DNA of 34,504 nucleotides. Source: Coriobacteriia bacterium (lineage in GTDB: Bacteria; Actinomycetota; Coriobacteriia; Anaerosomatales; PHET01). Below, piece by piece: positions 1 through 6,880 of the stretch. The position numbers and the translations under genes were made by a program. The notes below the pieces were generated by a model. It was not told the origin of the DNA and ran no database searches. It worked only from the letters and a program-made list of their open reading frames with translations. The stretch covers positions 1-34,504 of the forward strand of contig WRDS01000010.1 of NCBI GenBank assembly GCA_009779675.1, read 5' to 3'. Within the stretch, counting starts at the first letter, position 1, and each line of letters opens with the position of its first letter.

Positions 1-654
1 GCACGATAACGCAAGCGCAGCCACCATCCCAAAAAACAACGCCTTGATCCGAGGCTCCGGGGAGTTCAGTACCGGGCTGTCCGGATGAAGCGCCCGCCCC
101 GAGCCGAGAAGGGCGCGCGCAAGGAGCACCATCACCATGCCCACAAAGGCGAGGTCGCAGGCGGACCGCCATGTGCTGTTGTCAGTGATGAGCCCGACCG
201 CGAGCAGGGCAAGCCCCGCTAACAGGATCCAGAACTGCGCCATAAGCCGAGGGTCAGCGAGGACCGCGTCCATCGGCGAGGATTCCGAGGCGCTGAAATC
301 CCAGGTCTTTAAGGCAGCAAGCAGCCCAAGTACGGTGCCCACCACCCACATCGCCACACTTGCTTTGCGCAGTGCCGCCTCGTATCGCAGCACATTTGCC
401 AAACCGGGCTTTTCCACAGAACCGGCCTCGACCGAGCGCCTGATAAGCGCAACGAGCGCCGTTACGCCGAGCGCCGCAAATACCGCAATGTTCACCCAGG
501 TAAGCGCCCCATGAAAGACGGGCATACGAACCCGCGTCCCAAGGCCCGCGACCGGCGGGAACGAGAGCGCAAGCAAGACGGCGACCGCCAGTCCAGTGCC
601 CGCAAAAGCAACACCGATGGCTCGGAGTCTCAGTCGGGGTTTCAGGAAGCTCAA
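1..654 (-). CDS. Cytochrome c assembly (CcmC/CcsA-like) membrane protein, N-terminal part
   Basis: Partial gene: 218 codons are visible and the frame runs off the left edge. I start it at a TTG at 654 because GGAG lies 6 nt upstream and an in-frame stop at 673-675 excludes anything earlier. The protein is multi-pass: hydrophobic segments lie near residues 9-35, 48-70, 100-118, 138-158, 165-180 and 198-218. A KTWDFSAS stretch after a glycine-rich helix resembles the tryptophan-rich WWxWD haem-handling loop of CcmC/CcsA proteins, and the helix before it has the same placement. That family delivers haem for cytochrome c maturation at the outer face of the membrane. The assignment rests on this loop and on topology only. 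Another polytopic protein is possible because the C-terminus and the later histidines are outside the window. Confidence 0.5.
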   Translation of the reverse strand, partial: MSFLKPRLRLRAIGVAFAGTGLAVAVLLALSFPPVAGLGTRVRMPVFHGALTWVNIAVFAALGVTALVALIRRSVEAGSVEKPGLANVLRYEAALRKASVAMWVVGTVLGLLAALKTWDFSASESSPMDAVLADPRLMAQFWILLAGLALLAVGLITDNSTWRSACDLAFVGMVMVLLARALLGSGRALHPDSPVLNSPEPRIKALFFGMVAALALSC

Positions 655-687
655 TGGGGTCTCCGAAAACTCTCAAGGGGTATGGCT

Positions 688-739
688 CTGGTGTCCGCTT
701 GCGGTCCGGTATCCGCTTACTGCTGGTGTCCGCTTGCGG
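688..739. repeat. 17-bp direct repeat, 35-bp period
   Basis: CTGGTGTCCGCTTGCGG occurs at 688-704 and again, identically, at 723-739. It lies just upstream of the TTG start of the membrane protein, so it falls in that gene's promoter or leader. It could be a protein-binding repeat or a slipped-strand duplication. Confidence 0.7.
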
Positions 740-768
740 CCTTGCTAACAACCGATAGTACCAAAATA

Positions 769-810
769 AACATGTGGCGAAACCGTTTGGATCTGGTTTC
801 GCCACATGTT
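769..810. promoter_or_regulatory. Perfect 16-bp inverted repeat (operator or hairpin)
   Basis: AACATGTGGCGAAACC (769-784) and its exact reverse complement (795-810) flank a 10-nt loop. Read on the minus strand the second arm is followed by TTTATTTTGG, a weak T-rich tail, so this could be an intrinsic terminator of an unseen minus-strand transcript. The half-site ACATGTGGCGAAA could equally be a large operator for a dimeric regulator. No open frame covers it sensibly. Confidence 0.6.
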
Positions 811-843
811 ATGAACCGGTTACCTGGAAGTTGTACTCCAAGA

Positions 844-887
844 TGCTGCGTTTTATCGGCTAGTTTTGTCGGAGTCTGCTGCATTTT
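844..887. repeat. Paired TGCTGCRTTTT boxes 33 bp apart
   Basis: TGCTGCGTTTT at 844-854 and TGCTGCATTTT at 877-887 are 33 bp apart, about three helical turns, with a further TAGTTTTG between them. Same-face spacing is typical of cooperative repressor or activator sites. No regulator can be named. Confidence 0.4.
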
Positions 888-962
888 GTGCTACATGAAA
901 AAAGTGTGTCGGCCGGTCCGAAAACAAAAGATCGGCAGCTCGCCTCAGTCCAGAGGAGTGGG

Positions 963-992
963 TTGGTAGACGAGAAACACCTGCCGTATAAT
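963..992 (+). promoter_or_regulatory. Sigma70-like promoter
   Basis: TTGGTA (963-968), an 18-bp spacer and a perfect TATAAT (987-992) point rightward. The next rightward gene is the FMN-barrel protein at 1287, so the transcript would carry a leader of about 290 nt containing the CRP/FNR-type dyad. Confidence 0.5.
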
Positions 993-1086
993 GTTTTCCC
1001 CTACTAGCACCACCTCCAAAACATCCTGTTCATAGAGAGGTTATCGTCTGGATTCAGGGGACATTAAGAAGCCGGGCCCATGGGTC

Positions 1087-1102
1087 TGTGACCCCCATCA
1101 CA
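1087..1102. promoter_or_regulatory. CRP/FNR-type dyad
   Basis: TGTGA(1087-1091)-N6-TCACA(1098-1102) matches the classical CRP half-sites exactly. A TACAAA hexamer at 1125-1130 would serve as a -10 with a start near 1136, placing the dyad centre at about -41.5, the class II activator position. The likely target is the gene at 1287. Confidence 0.45.
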
Positions 1103-1286
1103 CCTCAAACGCATTGCGGTTGCCTACAAATAGTTGCCCTGAGCCGAATGGTTGCCCCTCGAGCAGCACGGCGGGCGAGAAGCGGGAGGCACGCACCTGA
1201 CAAGACGATCTCAACCAGACTGTCAACCAGACGATGCTGCCGACATATTGAGCGGTACAACGCATGAGAAACGGGGAGCGACCGAG

Positions 1287-1715
1287 ATGATGCGAGACCC
1301 AGAACAGACCATCGGCAACCTCATCGACAAGCAGAGCGTGACGTTTATATCCTCGGTGGACGCAGATGGCTTTCCCGGCATAAAGGCGATGCTGGCACCG
1401 CGGAAGCGCGAGGGCATCCGAGAGTTCTGGTTCACCACCAATACCTCTTCAATGCGGGTGGCGCAGTACCGAGCAAACCCGAAAAGCAGCATCTATTTTT
1501 GCGACAGACGATTTTTCCGGGGAGTTATGCTGCGAGGCACAATGGAGGTCTTGGAAGACACTGCGTCAAAAGAGATGATTTGGCGGGACGGCGACACAAC
1601 CTACTACGTCGGCGGCGTGACCGACTCAGACTACTGCGTGCTGAAGTTCACGGCATCGTCGGGACGCTATTACGCGAATTTCAAGTCCGAGGATTTCCCC
1701 GTGCCCGCAAGCTAG
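1287..1715 (+). CDS. Pyridoxamine 5'-phosphate oxidase-family (FMN split-barrel) protein
   Basis: A 142-residue protein of the general-stress-protein-26 / PNPOx-like split-barrel group, which bind FMN or F420 and act as small cytoplasmic reductases or oxidases. The visible signature is the early strand VTFISSVDADGFPGIKAM, then FWFTTNTSSMRVAQYRANPKS and SSIYFCDRR, the usual order of nucleotide-contacting strands. I chose ATG 1287 (GGGGAG 7 nt upstream, an adjacent ATG at 1290). The frame is open 45 codons further upstream, but that extension is low-complexity and lacks a ribosome-binding site. Its stop overlaps the stop of the convergent membrane-protein gene by 4 nt. True PdxH enzymes are longer, so a vitamin B6 role is not implied. 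The upstream CRP/FNR-type dyad suggests redox or energy control. Confidence 0.8.
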   Translation: MMRDPEQTIGNLIDKQSVTFISSVDADGFPGIKAMLAPRKREGIREFWFTTNTSSMRVAQYRANPKSSIYFCDRRFFRGVMLRGTMEVLEDTASKEMIWRDGDTTYYVGGVTDSDYCVLKFTASSGRYYANFKSEDFPVPAS

Positions 1716-2206
1716 GGGTCCTCCCCAGCGAAAACCGCTTGCCAGAAAACGCGATCAGCAAGCAGCAGCGCCAGACCCACTCCGATATAGACGGCACCAA
1801 GAATACCGGCACCGACTAGACCAGGATGCACGAAGATGTTGCGCAGGGTGATGCCCCCACCCATCATCACCGCTACCAGCAGCCAGGAGCGCGCCGAGAA
1901 GAACCCGAACACCTGGGCAGCACCCCGCTCGCGGATGCGTCGAACGGCCTTGCGTGCTACCTGATCCAGCAACGCACGCGACTTGATGACCCCTAAGGCC
2001 AAGCCTGCGGAAAGCGCCCAGGCGTGCCAGTATCGATCATGGAGGTAGCCGATGCCGCGCACAAGCAAAATAACGGCACCCACGAGCCACATGAGCGCCG
2101 CCAAAACAAACTGCATGCGTACACTGGCCTTTGGGATGAACTTCGATGCCTGTATGACCGCCTCCGGCTTTATCGACCTAAGACCCCAGCTCAAGCTCCA
2201 GCCCAA
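1712..2206 (-). CDS. Small membrane protein of unknown function
   Basis: The protein has 164 residues with four hydrophobic stretches (about 31-51, 60-75, 103-122 and 128-150) separated by a basic loop rich in arginine (KAVRRIRERG near 86-95). The listed start is a TTG at 2206 that overlaps the end of the upstream fusion-protein gene by 16 nt and has no clear Shine-Dalgarno. An ATG at residue 31 (position 2116) is the other candidate and would place the first membrane helix at the N-terminus. No catalytic motif is visible. The overlap with the upstream gene suggests co-transcription. I do not recognise the family. It is not the nucleotidyltransferase toxin AbiEii expected beside a canonical AbiEi antitoxin. 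Confidence 0.7.
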   Translation of the reverse strand: MGWSLSWGLRSIKPEAVIQASKFIPKASVRMQFVLAALMWLVGAVILLVRGIGYLHDRYWHAWALSAGLALGVIKSRALLDQVARKAVRRIRERGAAQVFGFFSARSWLLVAVMMGGGITLRNIFVHPGLVGAGILGAVYIGVGLALLLADRVFWQAVFAGEDP

Positions 2207-4431
2207 ACCGGATGCACTTGTTCTAAAAGGAGCGCTACATCCGCATCGCCGCGCTGCCTGTAAGCACCGACGATGTCCTCAACCGATGACTCCTCGGGCA
2301 AGCATACCGCTTCAGCAAGATACTTCCTGGCAGCAGCCGCATCGGAGACTTCGGGCGCCCCGATGAGAGCCAGGGCATCCGCCAGCGGATCGCCTATCAA
2401 TGGCCGAGCAGAGATACACCTGAAGGTGCCATCGTCACGGATAGCCAAGAACACCTCTGCGCCTACCTTGATCCCATACTCTACCAAAAGCCGCCGGATA
2501 CTCCCAAGCGTAGGGCTTATCCCGGTCCAGGCCACCTTTTGCAACCCCAGCTCAGACTCGAGCTGCACTGTCTGGCCAAACCGGATGCAAAGAAGGGTGG
2601 CTACGGCCATGGGTGCCGGCATGCCACTGCCTCGAAGATGGTCCGAAGTGACCCTTATCCGGTAAACCCAGGCATCGGGCATCCGGTAAAACTTCTTCGT
2701 ATGCCCGGGCGCTTTAGTCGCCTCAAGCCCACAGGGGCCGATACTGCTGACTACACCATCCTTGCACTGGAAGGGAGGAGCGCCCGCATACGCCTTGACG
2801 CTGGTCTCACTGACGCCAAAAGCCACTGTCAACTCTGAGATCAGATCAGTGAGATAAATCGGCCCACCGCTTTTGTCCAACTTCTTCTTGATCTCTCCCC
2901 GAATGCCCGTATAGACTTCCAGCCCCCACTCTTTGAGCGCCCACGTCTCTCGGCCTGCACGCTCAAACCGCGGATCAGCGCTAAGCTGATTGGCGAGCGA
3001 CCTTGAATCCCGCTTATAGGCAAACAGGCCCACTATCTCCTCGGGAGAGAGAGGCTCGCCGACAACCGATAGGACAGCAGCAGCGTAATCCCCGACTGAT
3101 CGCGTTTGCGTACAGACGATGCCATCGGCAACTGCCAACCCGCAGTACTTCAGCCAAGCAGCACGGATATCAATGCTCCTTTGGAGGTCAAGCGACGACA
3201 GAAGTGTGACCTCTGCCAGATCCATAGCGCCGTACCCGTTGGAATGCTCGGCAACCCAGGAGAGCGTCGCCTCTTTTGCCGACGCTATAGTAGGTTTTGC
3301 ACACCAGCCATCAGCAATCTCGACCGATGAGTCGAGGACGTACAGGATGCGCCACGCTGGCTGCTGCACGGATATGACAGTCTCGGCAAAGGCTGGATAC
3401 TGCGACAGCACCTCATCCAAAGGCCGCACAAGAAAGTCTGACTCGCGAAAAACAGAAGCGGCTAGGTGAAGGAACTCATGCGGTTCGATCGCAGCATGAA
3501 ATGCCTCTTTGGCCTTGATCTCCAGCTGCCGAACGCGTTCCCTCGTTATCCCAAGCTCTTGGCCGACTTGCTCCAAAGTGGCTTTCTTCTCAGCAAATAG
3601 GCGTCTTGAAAGTATGTAGACCAAGCGGGAATCCAGCTCGATAATGGCCTCGTCAAGGCGCTCGGCTAGCGTTAGCCCGGCTTCACGCCCATTCAACAGG
3701 CCTGGTGCAAACAGGCGTTTCTGCGCTAAGGACGCACTCTTCGACGAACCAAACGGCAATGGCGCTCCGGCTATCGCCTGCTCTGTGAGCCCAAGCGTTG
3801 CCAGCCACGGCGTAATGCTCTGGAGGCCTTGCGCGGTTTGTTCCGTTTGGCTGGTCAGGCACGAGAAATCGGCAAGGAGGCTCGAGACCTTCTCGCGGTC
3901 AAGGCCCTCGACAACGCTGGCTACATTAGCGAGAAGCGATTGGTCGGCCCCGGCCCTGACCAGAAGATCGACAACAGTCTGTGCAGGCGTGGTAACCGGC
4001 AGGCCGTCCCAGATCATCACGCCGTCAGCAGGAAGCCTTCGAACACGAAAGACGAACTCGCCTCGCTGCGCCTGCTGGCGTGCAAGGACCGTGAACTCGA
4101 AGGGCTCTGGCGCGGAGCTGCTAGCACCTAACAGATGAGCGGCGGTTGCTCCGGAGACAACCTCATCCGGATGCGCAGCTGCACAGCGCTCCTTCGCGGT
4201 CAGCTTTGGGTTAAGCGACAACCAGGCCGCCCTGATCCCCTCAAAACGATCTGCGGGAACCCCGGCAGTCCGATAAACCCCATGCCCCAGATGCTCCAGC
4301 TGACCTTTATCGGCTAGCTGGAAAAAAACATCCGGTTCAATACCGTTACGGACAGCTTGCACAGCCGTCGCCATTCCCCACTGCGAAGCAGCAAGGCCTT
4401 CAAGCAACCTAAATGCGTCAGTCTTTCCCAT
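2191..4431 (-). CDS. AbiEi-like winged-helix protein fused to a sigma-70 region-4 HTH
   Basis: The protein has 746 residues. Residues 1-170 look like AbiEi-type antitoxin/regulators: an N-terminal winged helix ending in LEHLGHGVYRTAG, then an AAWLSLNP helix, VVSGATAAHLLG and the DGLPVTTPAQTVVDLL motif. Residues about 254-310 carry a sigma-70 region-4-like helix-turn-helix (ATLEQVGQELGITRERVRQL), the part that reads -35 elements. The remainder holds winged-helix-like modules (RFERAGRETWALKEWGLE; FGVSETSVKAYAGAPPF) known from actinobacterial 'sigma-factor-like HTH' proteins. Regions 2 and 3 of a true sigma factor are absent, so it is probably a regulator or defence-linked DNA-binding protein. 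A TACAAT -10 ends 6 nt before the ATG and there is no Shine-Dalgarno, so the mRNA may be leaderless. Function is inferred from domains only. Confidence 0.75.
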   Translation of the reverse strand: MGKTDAFRLLEGLAASQWGMATAVQAVRNGIEPDVFFQLADKGQLEHLGHGVYRTAGVPADRFEGIRAAWLSLNPKLTAKERCAAAHPDEVVSGATAAHLLGASSSAPEPFEFTVLARQQAQRGEFVFRVRRLPADGVMIWDGLPVTTPAQTVVDLLVRAGADQSLLANVASVVEGLDREKVSSLLADFSCLTSQTEQTAQGLQSITPWLATLGLTEQAIAGAPLPFGSSKSASLAQKRLFAPGLLNGREAGLTLAERLDEAIIELDSRLVYILSRRLFAEKKATLEQVGQELGITRERVRQLEIKAKEAFHAAIEPHEFLHLAASVFRESDFLVRPLDEVLSQYPAFAETVISVQQPAWRILYVLDSSVEIADGWCAKPTIASAKEATLSWVAEHSNGYGAMDLAEVTLLSSLDLQRSIDIRAAWLKYCGLAVADGIVCTQTRSVGDYAAAVLSVVGEPLSPEEIVGLFAYKRDSRSLANQLSADPRFERAGRETWALKEWGLEVYTGIRGEIKKKLDKSGGPIYLTDLISELTVAFGVSETSVKAYAGAPPFQCKDGVVSSIGPCGLEATKAPGHTKKFYRMPDAWVYRIRVTSDHLRGSGMPAPMAVATLLCIRFGQTVQLESELGLQKVAWTGISPTLGSIRRLLVEYGIKVGAEVFLAIRDDGTFRCISARPLIGDPLADALALIGAPEVSDAAAARKYLAEAVCLPEESSVEDIVGAYRQRGDADVALLLEQVHPVWAGA

Positions 4432-4437
4432 GCGTAA

Positions 4438-4443
4438 ATTGTA
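4438..4443 (-). promoter_or_regulatory. -10 element for a leaderless transcript
   Basis: TACAAT on the minus strand ends 6 nt before the ATG at 4431. A transcription start at or next to the A of the ATG would give a leaderless mRNA, common in actinobacteria. No good -35 is visible at 16-18 bp. Confidence 0.4.
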
Positions 4444-4517
4444 TCCTTGTTGTGGTGGTTTTATCCACTCGCTTTTTCTTTAGTTTTTGCAAAAAGGTGC
4501 CCAATTATCTTTTTTGC

Positions 4518-4949
4518 TCAATCATTGATCGCTTCGATGCCGAGGCGCCGGAACTCGTTGAGACGATCCCGCATCTCTTGAAGCACCTCCGGGGAATGCC
4601 CTTCCCAGCCGAGTACCTCGCCGATTACCCGTAACGGCTGCCTTGTGCGATAGGACTTCGTCGGGTTGCCGGGGAATTTCTTATCCGTCAGATTGGGGTC
4701 ATCCTCGATCGGCCCCGTAGGCTCCACGCAATAAATCCTTTCAGCGCTCTCGCCCACCGCAAGCTCTGCCCCCCAGATGGCTGCATCCATGGTGGCAGTC
4801 AGATAGACGAAGTTTGCTTTCCTTCGCTCCCCGTAGTTAGAGCTATAACCGGGCCCTATCAAGTCCCCTGGATTCAGAACGGCCCTTGTGCCGTGATAGA
4901 AGGCCTGATCCTGACCGCTTTCCGTGATCGGCTTTTCATCCTGTCCCAT
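4518..4949 (-). CDS. arr: Rifamycin ADP-ribosyltransferase Arr
   Basis: A 143-residue enzyme that transfers ADP-ribose from NAD to the C23 hydroxyl of rifampicin-type antibiotics, inactivating them in the cytoplasm. The whole family pattern is present: FYHGT near residue 17 (NAD-binding histidine), GYSSNYGE, FVYLTATMDAAIWGAELA, then EDDPNLTDKKFPGNPTKSYR and GEVLGWEGHSPE. Length equals that of known Arr proteins. The ATG at 4949 has GGAAGGGG about 10 nt upstream. It stands alone between the AbiEi-sigma4 gene (86-nt gap) and tRNA-fMet, with no resistance-cassette neighbours, integron site or transposase in view. It could be a resident chromosomal arr or an old acquisition. Antibiotic resistance is established for the family, not shown for this copy. 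Confidence 0.95.
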   Translation of the reverse strand: MGQDEKPITESGQDQAFYHGTRAVLNPGDLIGPGYSSNYGERRKANFVYLTATMDAAIWGAELAVGESAERIYCVEPTGPIEDDPNLTDKKFPGNPTKSYRTRQPLRVIGEVLGWEGHSPEVLQEMRDRLNEFRRLGIEAIND

Positions 4950-5127
4950 AATACCCGTACCCCTTCCGCCGCTTCCCGCACGCGAGCTCTCGCCTCTCCG
5001 CGTTCTACATACAAATACTGCAGAGACCGAGAGAGATAATAGAGGATATGGGCTACAGGGTGTTCAGGTTGCAGAGCAGGCTGTTCAGCACATCTTGTAG
5101 CGCAAACCATCAAAGAGATGGACAAAA

Positions 5128-5147
5128 ATTGCCCACTGATTGCCCAC
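5128..5147. repeat. Two 9-bp repeats one helical turn apart, beside tRNA-fMet
   Basis: ATTGCCCAC occurs at 5128-5136 and 5139-5147, an 11-bp period, about 70 nt beyond the 3' end of tRNA-fMet. Such repeats next to a tRNA 3' end can be integrase arm-type sites. No integrase gene is present, so this may be a remnant or a chance repeat. Confidence 0.4.
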
Positions 5148-5175
5148 CTGGCGAAATTCGACGAGAAATGAGAAA

Positions 5176-5205
5176 GGCCAGAAGCCCCAAACAGCACCTC
5201 TGACC
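5176..5205 (-). terminator. Probable terminator of tRNA-fMet
   Basis: On the minus strand GGTCAGAGG (5205-5197) pairs with CTTCTGGCC (5184-5176), 9 bp with two G-U pairs and a 12-nt loop, followed by TTTCTCATTTCT. It starts about 10 nt after the tRNA. Confidence 0.55.
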
Positions 5206-5215
5206 TGCACTTTCT

Positions 5216-5292
<77 letters not shown>

Positions 5293-5426
5293 CTGTCCGC
5301 TGCCGCCGCAACACGCAGCAACAGCATAGAATGAGCTATTTAGATTACCTTGCAGGTTTCTTTGCCGCAAGTGCAAATGTTGGATTTCGCCGAATTCGCC
5401 GAATTTATCTGCGTTTTATCTGCGGG

Positions 5427-5454
5427 CCGGATGCGTGACACCGGATGCGTGACA
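5427..5454. repeat. 14-bp perfect tandem duplication
   Basis: CCGGATGCGTGACA is present twice head-to-tail (5427-5440, 5441-5454), upstream of the NlpC/P60 gene. Confidence 0.75.
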
Positions 5455-5461
5455 CCTTAAT

Positions 5462-5502
5462 GCGCACGTGTGGTGCCCCATCAGCGCACGTATGGCACCC
5501 CA
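5462..5502. repeat. 19-bp direct repeat, 22-bp period
   Basis: GCGCACGTGTGGTGCCCCA (5462-5480) and GCGCACGTATGGCACCCCA (5484-5502) differ at two positions, and CCACGTGCCCC follows at once. Two turns of spacing and a core CACGT suggest a possible regulator-binding array in front of the cell-wall hydrolase gene. Confidence 0.6.
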
Positions 5503-5611
5503 CCACGTGCCCCCTCGGCCTTGCCCACATGAAATACATATACCCGCAGATTTTGTGTAGACTGCCCTGCCGGACTCGTCCGCCAGCACGTATCCGGTTA
5601 AGGTAGTACGC

Positions 5612-6841
5612 ATGCAGATCTTCACCAACATAAAAGCACTAAAGCGCACATGCGCACTGCCGCTTGCTATTGCGCTTCTCGTTTCCGCTTTTACCGCACC
5701 TGCGGCTGTGGCTGCACCTGCGGCAAGCGGCACGCCTGCGGCTGCCAAGCCCTCGGCGACAAACAGCTCAGAGATCGACATCGCAGCCGACAAGGACACC
5801 GAGGAGTTCCGTGACGAGCTTGCGCAGCGACAGGCCCGGCTTCAAGAGTTCGAGGCCCAGCTTCTCGCCCTCGACCGCGAGCTTGAGCTTGCCACCGAGG
5901 AATACAACGCCGCTGCAGAAGAGCTGGCCAAGATAAAAGAGGACATCCAGGCAAACAAGAGCGAGCTTGCTGACGTACAGGCGGCCTATAACGCGCAAAC
6001 GGGGCTGCTCGGCAACCGGGCGTCCAGCATATACCGCACCGGCCCCTTAAACACCGTCGAGGTGCTGCTCGACTCCTCGTCGATGAGCGACCTCTTTGCC
6101 CGAGTCAAGTTCCTCAACACGCTCAGCACGCGCGATGCCGAGATCGCGGCCTCTTTAAAAGCGCAGAAGGAGCTGCTGGACAGACGCATGATAGAGCTTC
6201 AAAGCGCCGAGGCGGCTGCCGAGTCGCTTGAGTTCGAGCTCAAGACCCGGCGGATCGATGTCATGCTGCGGGTAGAGGAGCGCCAGGAGGCGTTTGCCGA
6301 TGCCCGGAACGAGCTGCTGGAGCTGCTCGATGCCGAGGCTGCCCGGCATCAGGCCGAGCAAGACCAGCTCCTCGCCGAGATACTCTCTGGCGTGAGCAGC
6401 AAAGGCATCGTCGTTAAGCCAGGTACTCCGGTTGAGACCGCCCTCGCCTATCATGGCGTCCCCTACCTGTGGGGCGGGGAGACGCCTTCGGGGTTTGACT
6501 GCTCTGGGCTCGTGCTCTATGTCTTCGCGCAGCATGGCGTGAAGCTCCCGCACTACTCAGGGTCACAGTTCCAACTGGGTGATAAGGTCACACGGGAGGC
6601 ATTGGTGCCTGGCGATGTCGTCTTCTTCGGCTCGCCGATCCACCACGTGGGCATCTATATCGGCAGCGGGTATTACATCCACGCACCGCGTACCGGTGAT
6701 TTCGTGAAAATCAGCAGGCTCGCAGACCGCAATGACTACGCAGGCGCACGGCGATACCCCTGGCGCTACCGCGTTGCGCCGCCAAAAGAAGCGGTCGTCT
6801 CGACTGACGAGGTACTTTCAAAATACAATCAGCCACGTTGA
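5612..6841 (+). CDS. Secreted NlpC/P60 peptidoglycan endopeptidase with coiled-coil domain
   Basis: A 409-residue exported cell-wall hydrolase. The signal peptide covers residues 1 to about 32 (basic start, hydrophobic core, AVAAP). A long coiled coil follows (about 55-255, heptad-rich in E, A, L), of the PcsB/CwlO type that usually keeps the enzyme inactive until a membrane complex such as FtsEX engages it. The NlpC/P60 domain at about 275-395 has the catalytic Cys297 in GFDCSG, His345 in HVGIYIG and a third polar residue at His357 in YYIHAP. These enzymes cut the gamma-D-Glu to diamino-acid bond in stem peptides. AAGG lies about 8 nt before the ATG. The coiled coil resembles that of the M23 protein at 14057, so the two may act in parallel in daughter-cell separation (inference). 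Confidence 0.9.
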   Translation: MQIFTNIKALKRTCALPLAIALLVSAFTAPAAVAAPAASGTPAAAKPSATNSSEIDIAADKDTEEFRDELAQRQARLQEFEAQLLALDRELELATEEYNAAAEELAKIKEDIQANKSELADVQAAYNAQTGLLGNRASSIYRTGPLNTVEVLLDSSSMSDLFARVKFLNTLSTRDAEIAASLKAQKELLDRRMIELQSAEAAAESLEFELKTRRIDVMLRVEERQEAFADARNELLELLDAEAARHQAEQDQLLAEILSGVSSKGIVVKPGTPVETALAYHGVPYLWGGETPSGFDCSGLVLYVFAQHGVKLPHYSGSQFQLGDKVTREALVPGDVVFFGSPIHHVGIYIGSGYYIHAPRTGDFVKISRLADRNDYAGARRYPWRYRVAPPKEAVVSTDEVLSKYNQPR

Positions 6842-6880
6842 CCAAATGCCGAGTCAGGCCATAACGCGAAGGGGAGACGC

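Larger units (their letters stand above)
655..1286. other. Intergenic region rich in repeats and regulatory motifs
   Basis: About 630 bases separate the divergent genes. No convincing protein is encoded: open frames here have arginine/serine-rich shadow composition. The stretch holds a 17-bp direct repeat, a perfect 16-bp inverted repeat, two TGCTGCRTTTT boxes 33 bp apart, a sigma70-like promoter and a CRP/FNR-type dyad, each listed separately. Its base composition is more A/T-rich than the flanking genes between about 740 and 1060. Confidence 0.6.
5293..5611. other. Intergenic region between tRNA-fMet and the NlpC/P60 gene
   Basis: This stretch of 319 nt has no credible gene. It holds two sets of short tandem repeats (listed separately) and a TTCGCCGAA doublet at about 5384-5401. 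A clear promoter for either flank could not be chosen: TAATCT with TTGCGG 17 bp upstream on the minus strand is a weak candidate for the tRNA. Confidence 0.5.

Noticed and set aside
254-805. 183-codon open frame on the minus strand at the left edge
   Set aside because: Cys/Arg/Gly-rich shadow of the membrane-protein frame that runs off the left edge; it would also read through the inverted repeat.
137-969. Plus-strand open frames at 137-514 and 511-969
   Set aside because: Antisense shadows with Ser/Ala/Arg-rich composition and no ribosome-binding site.
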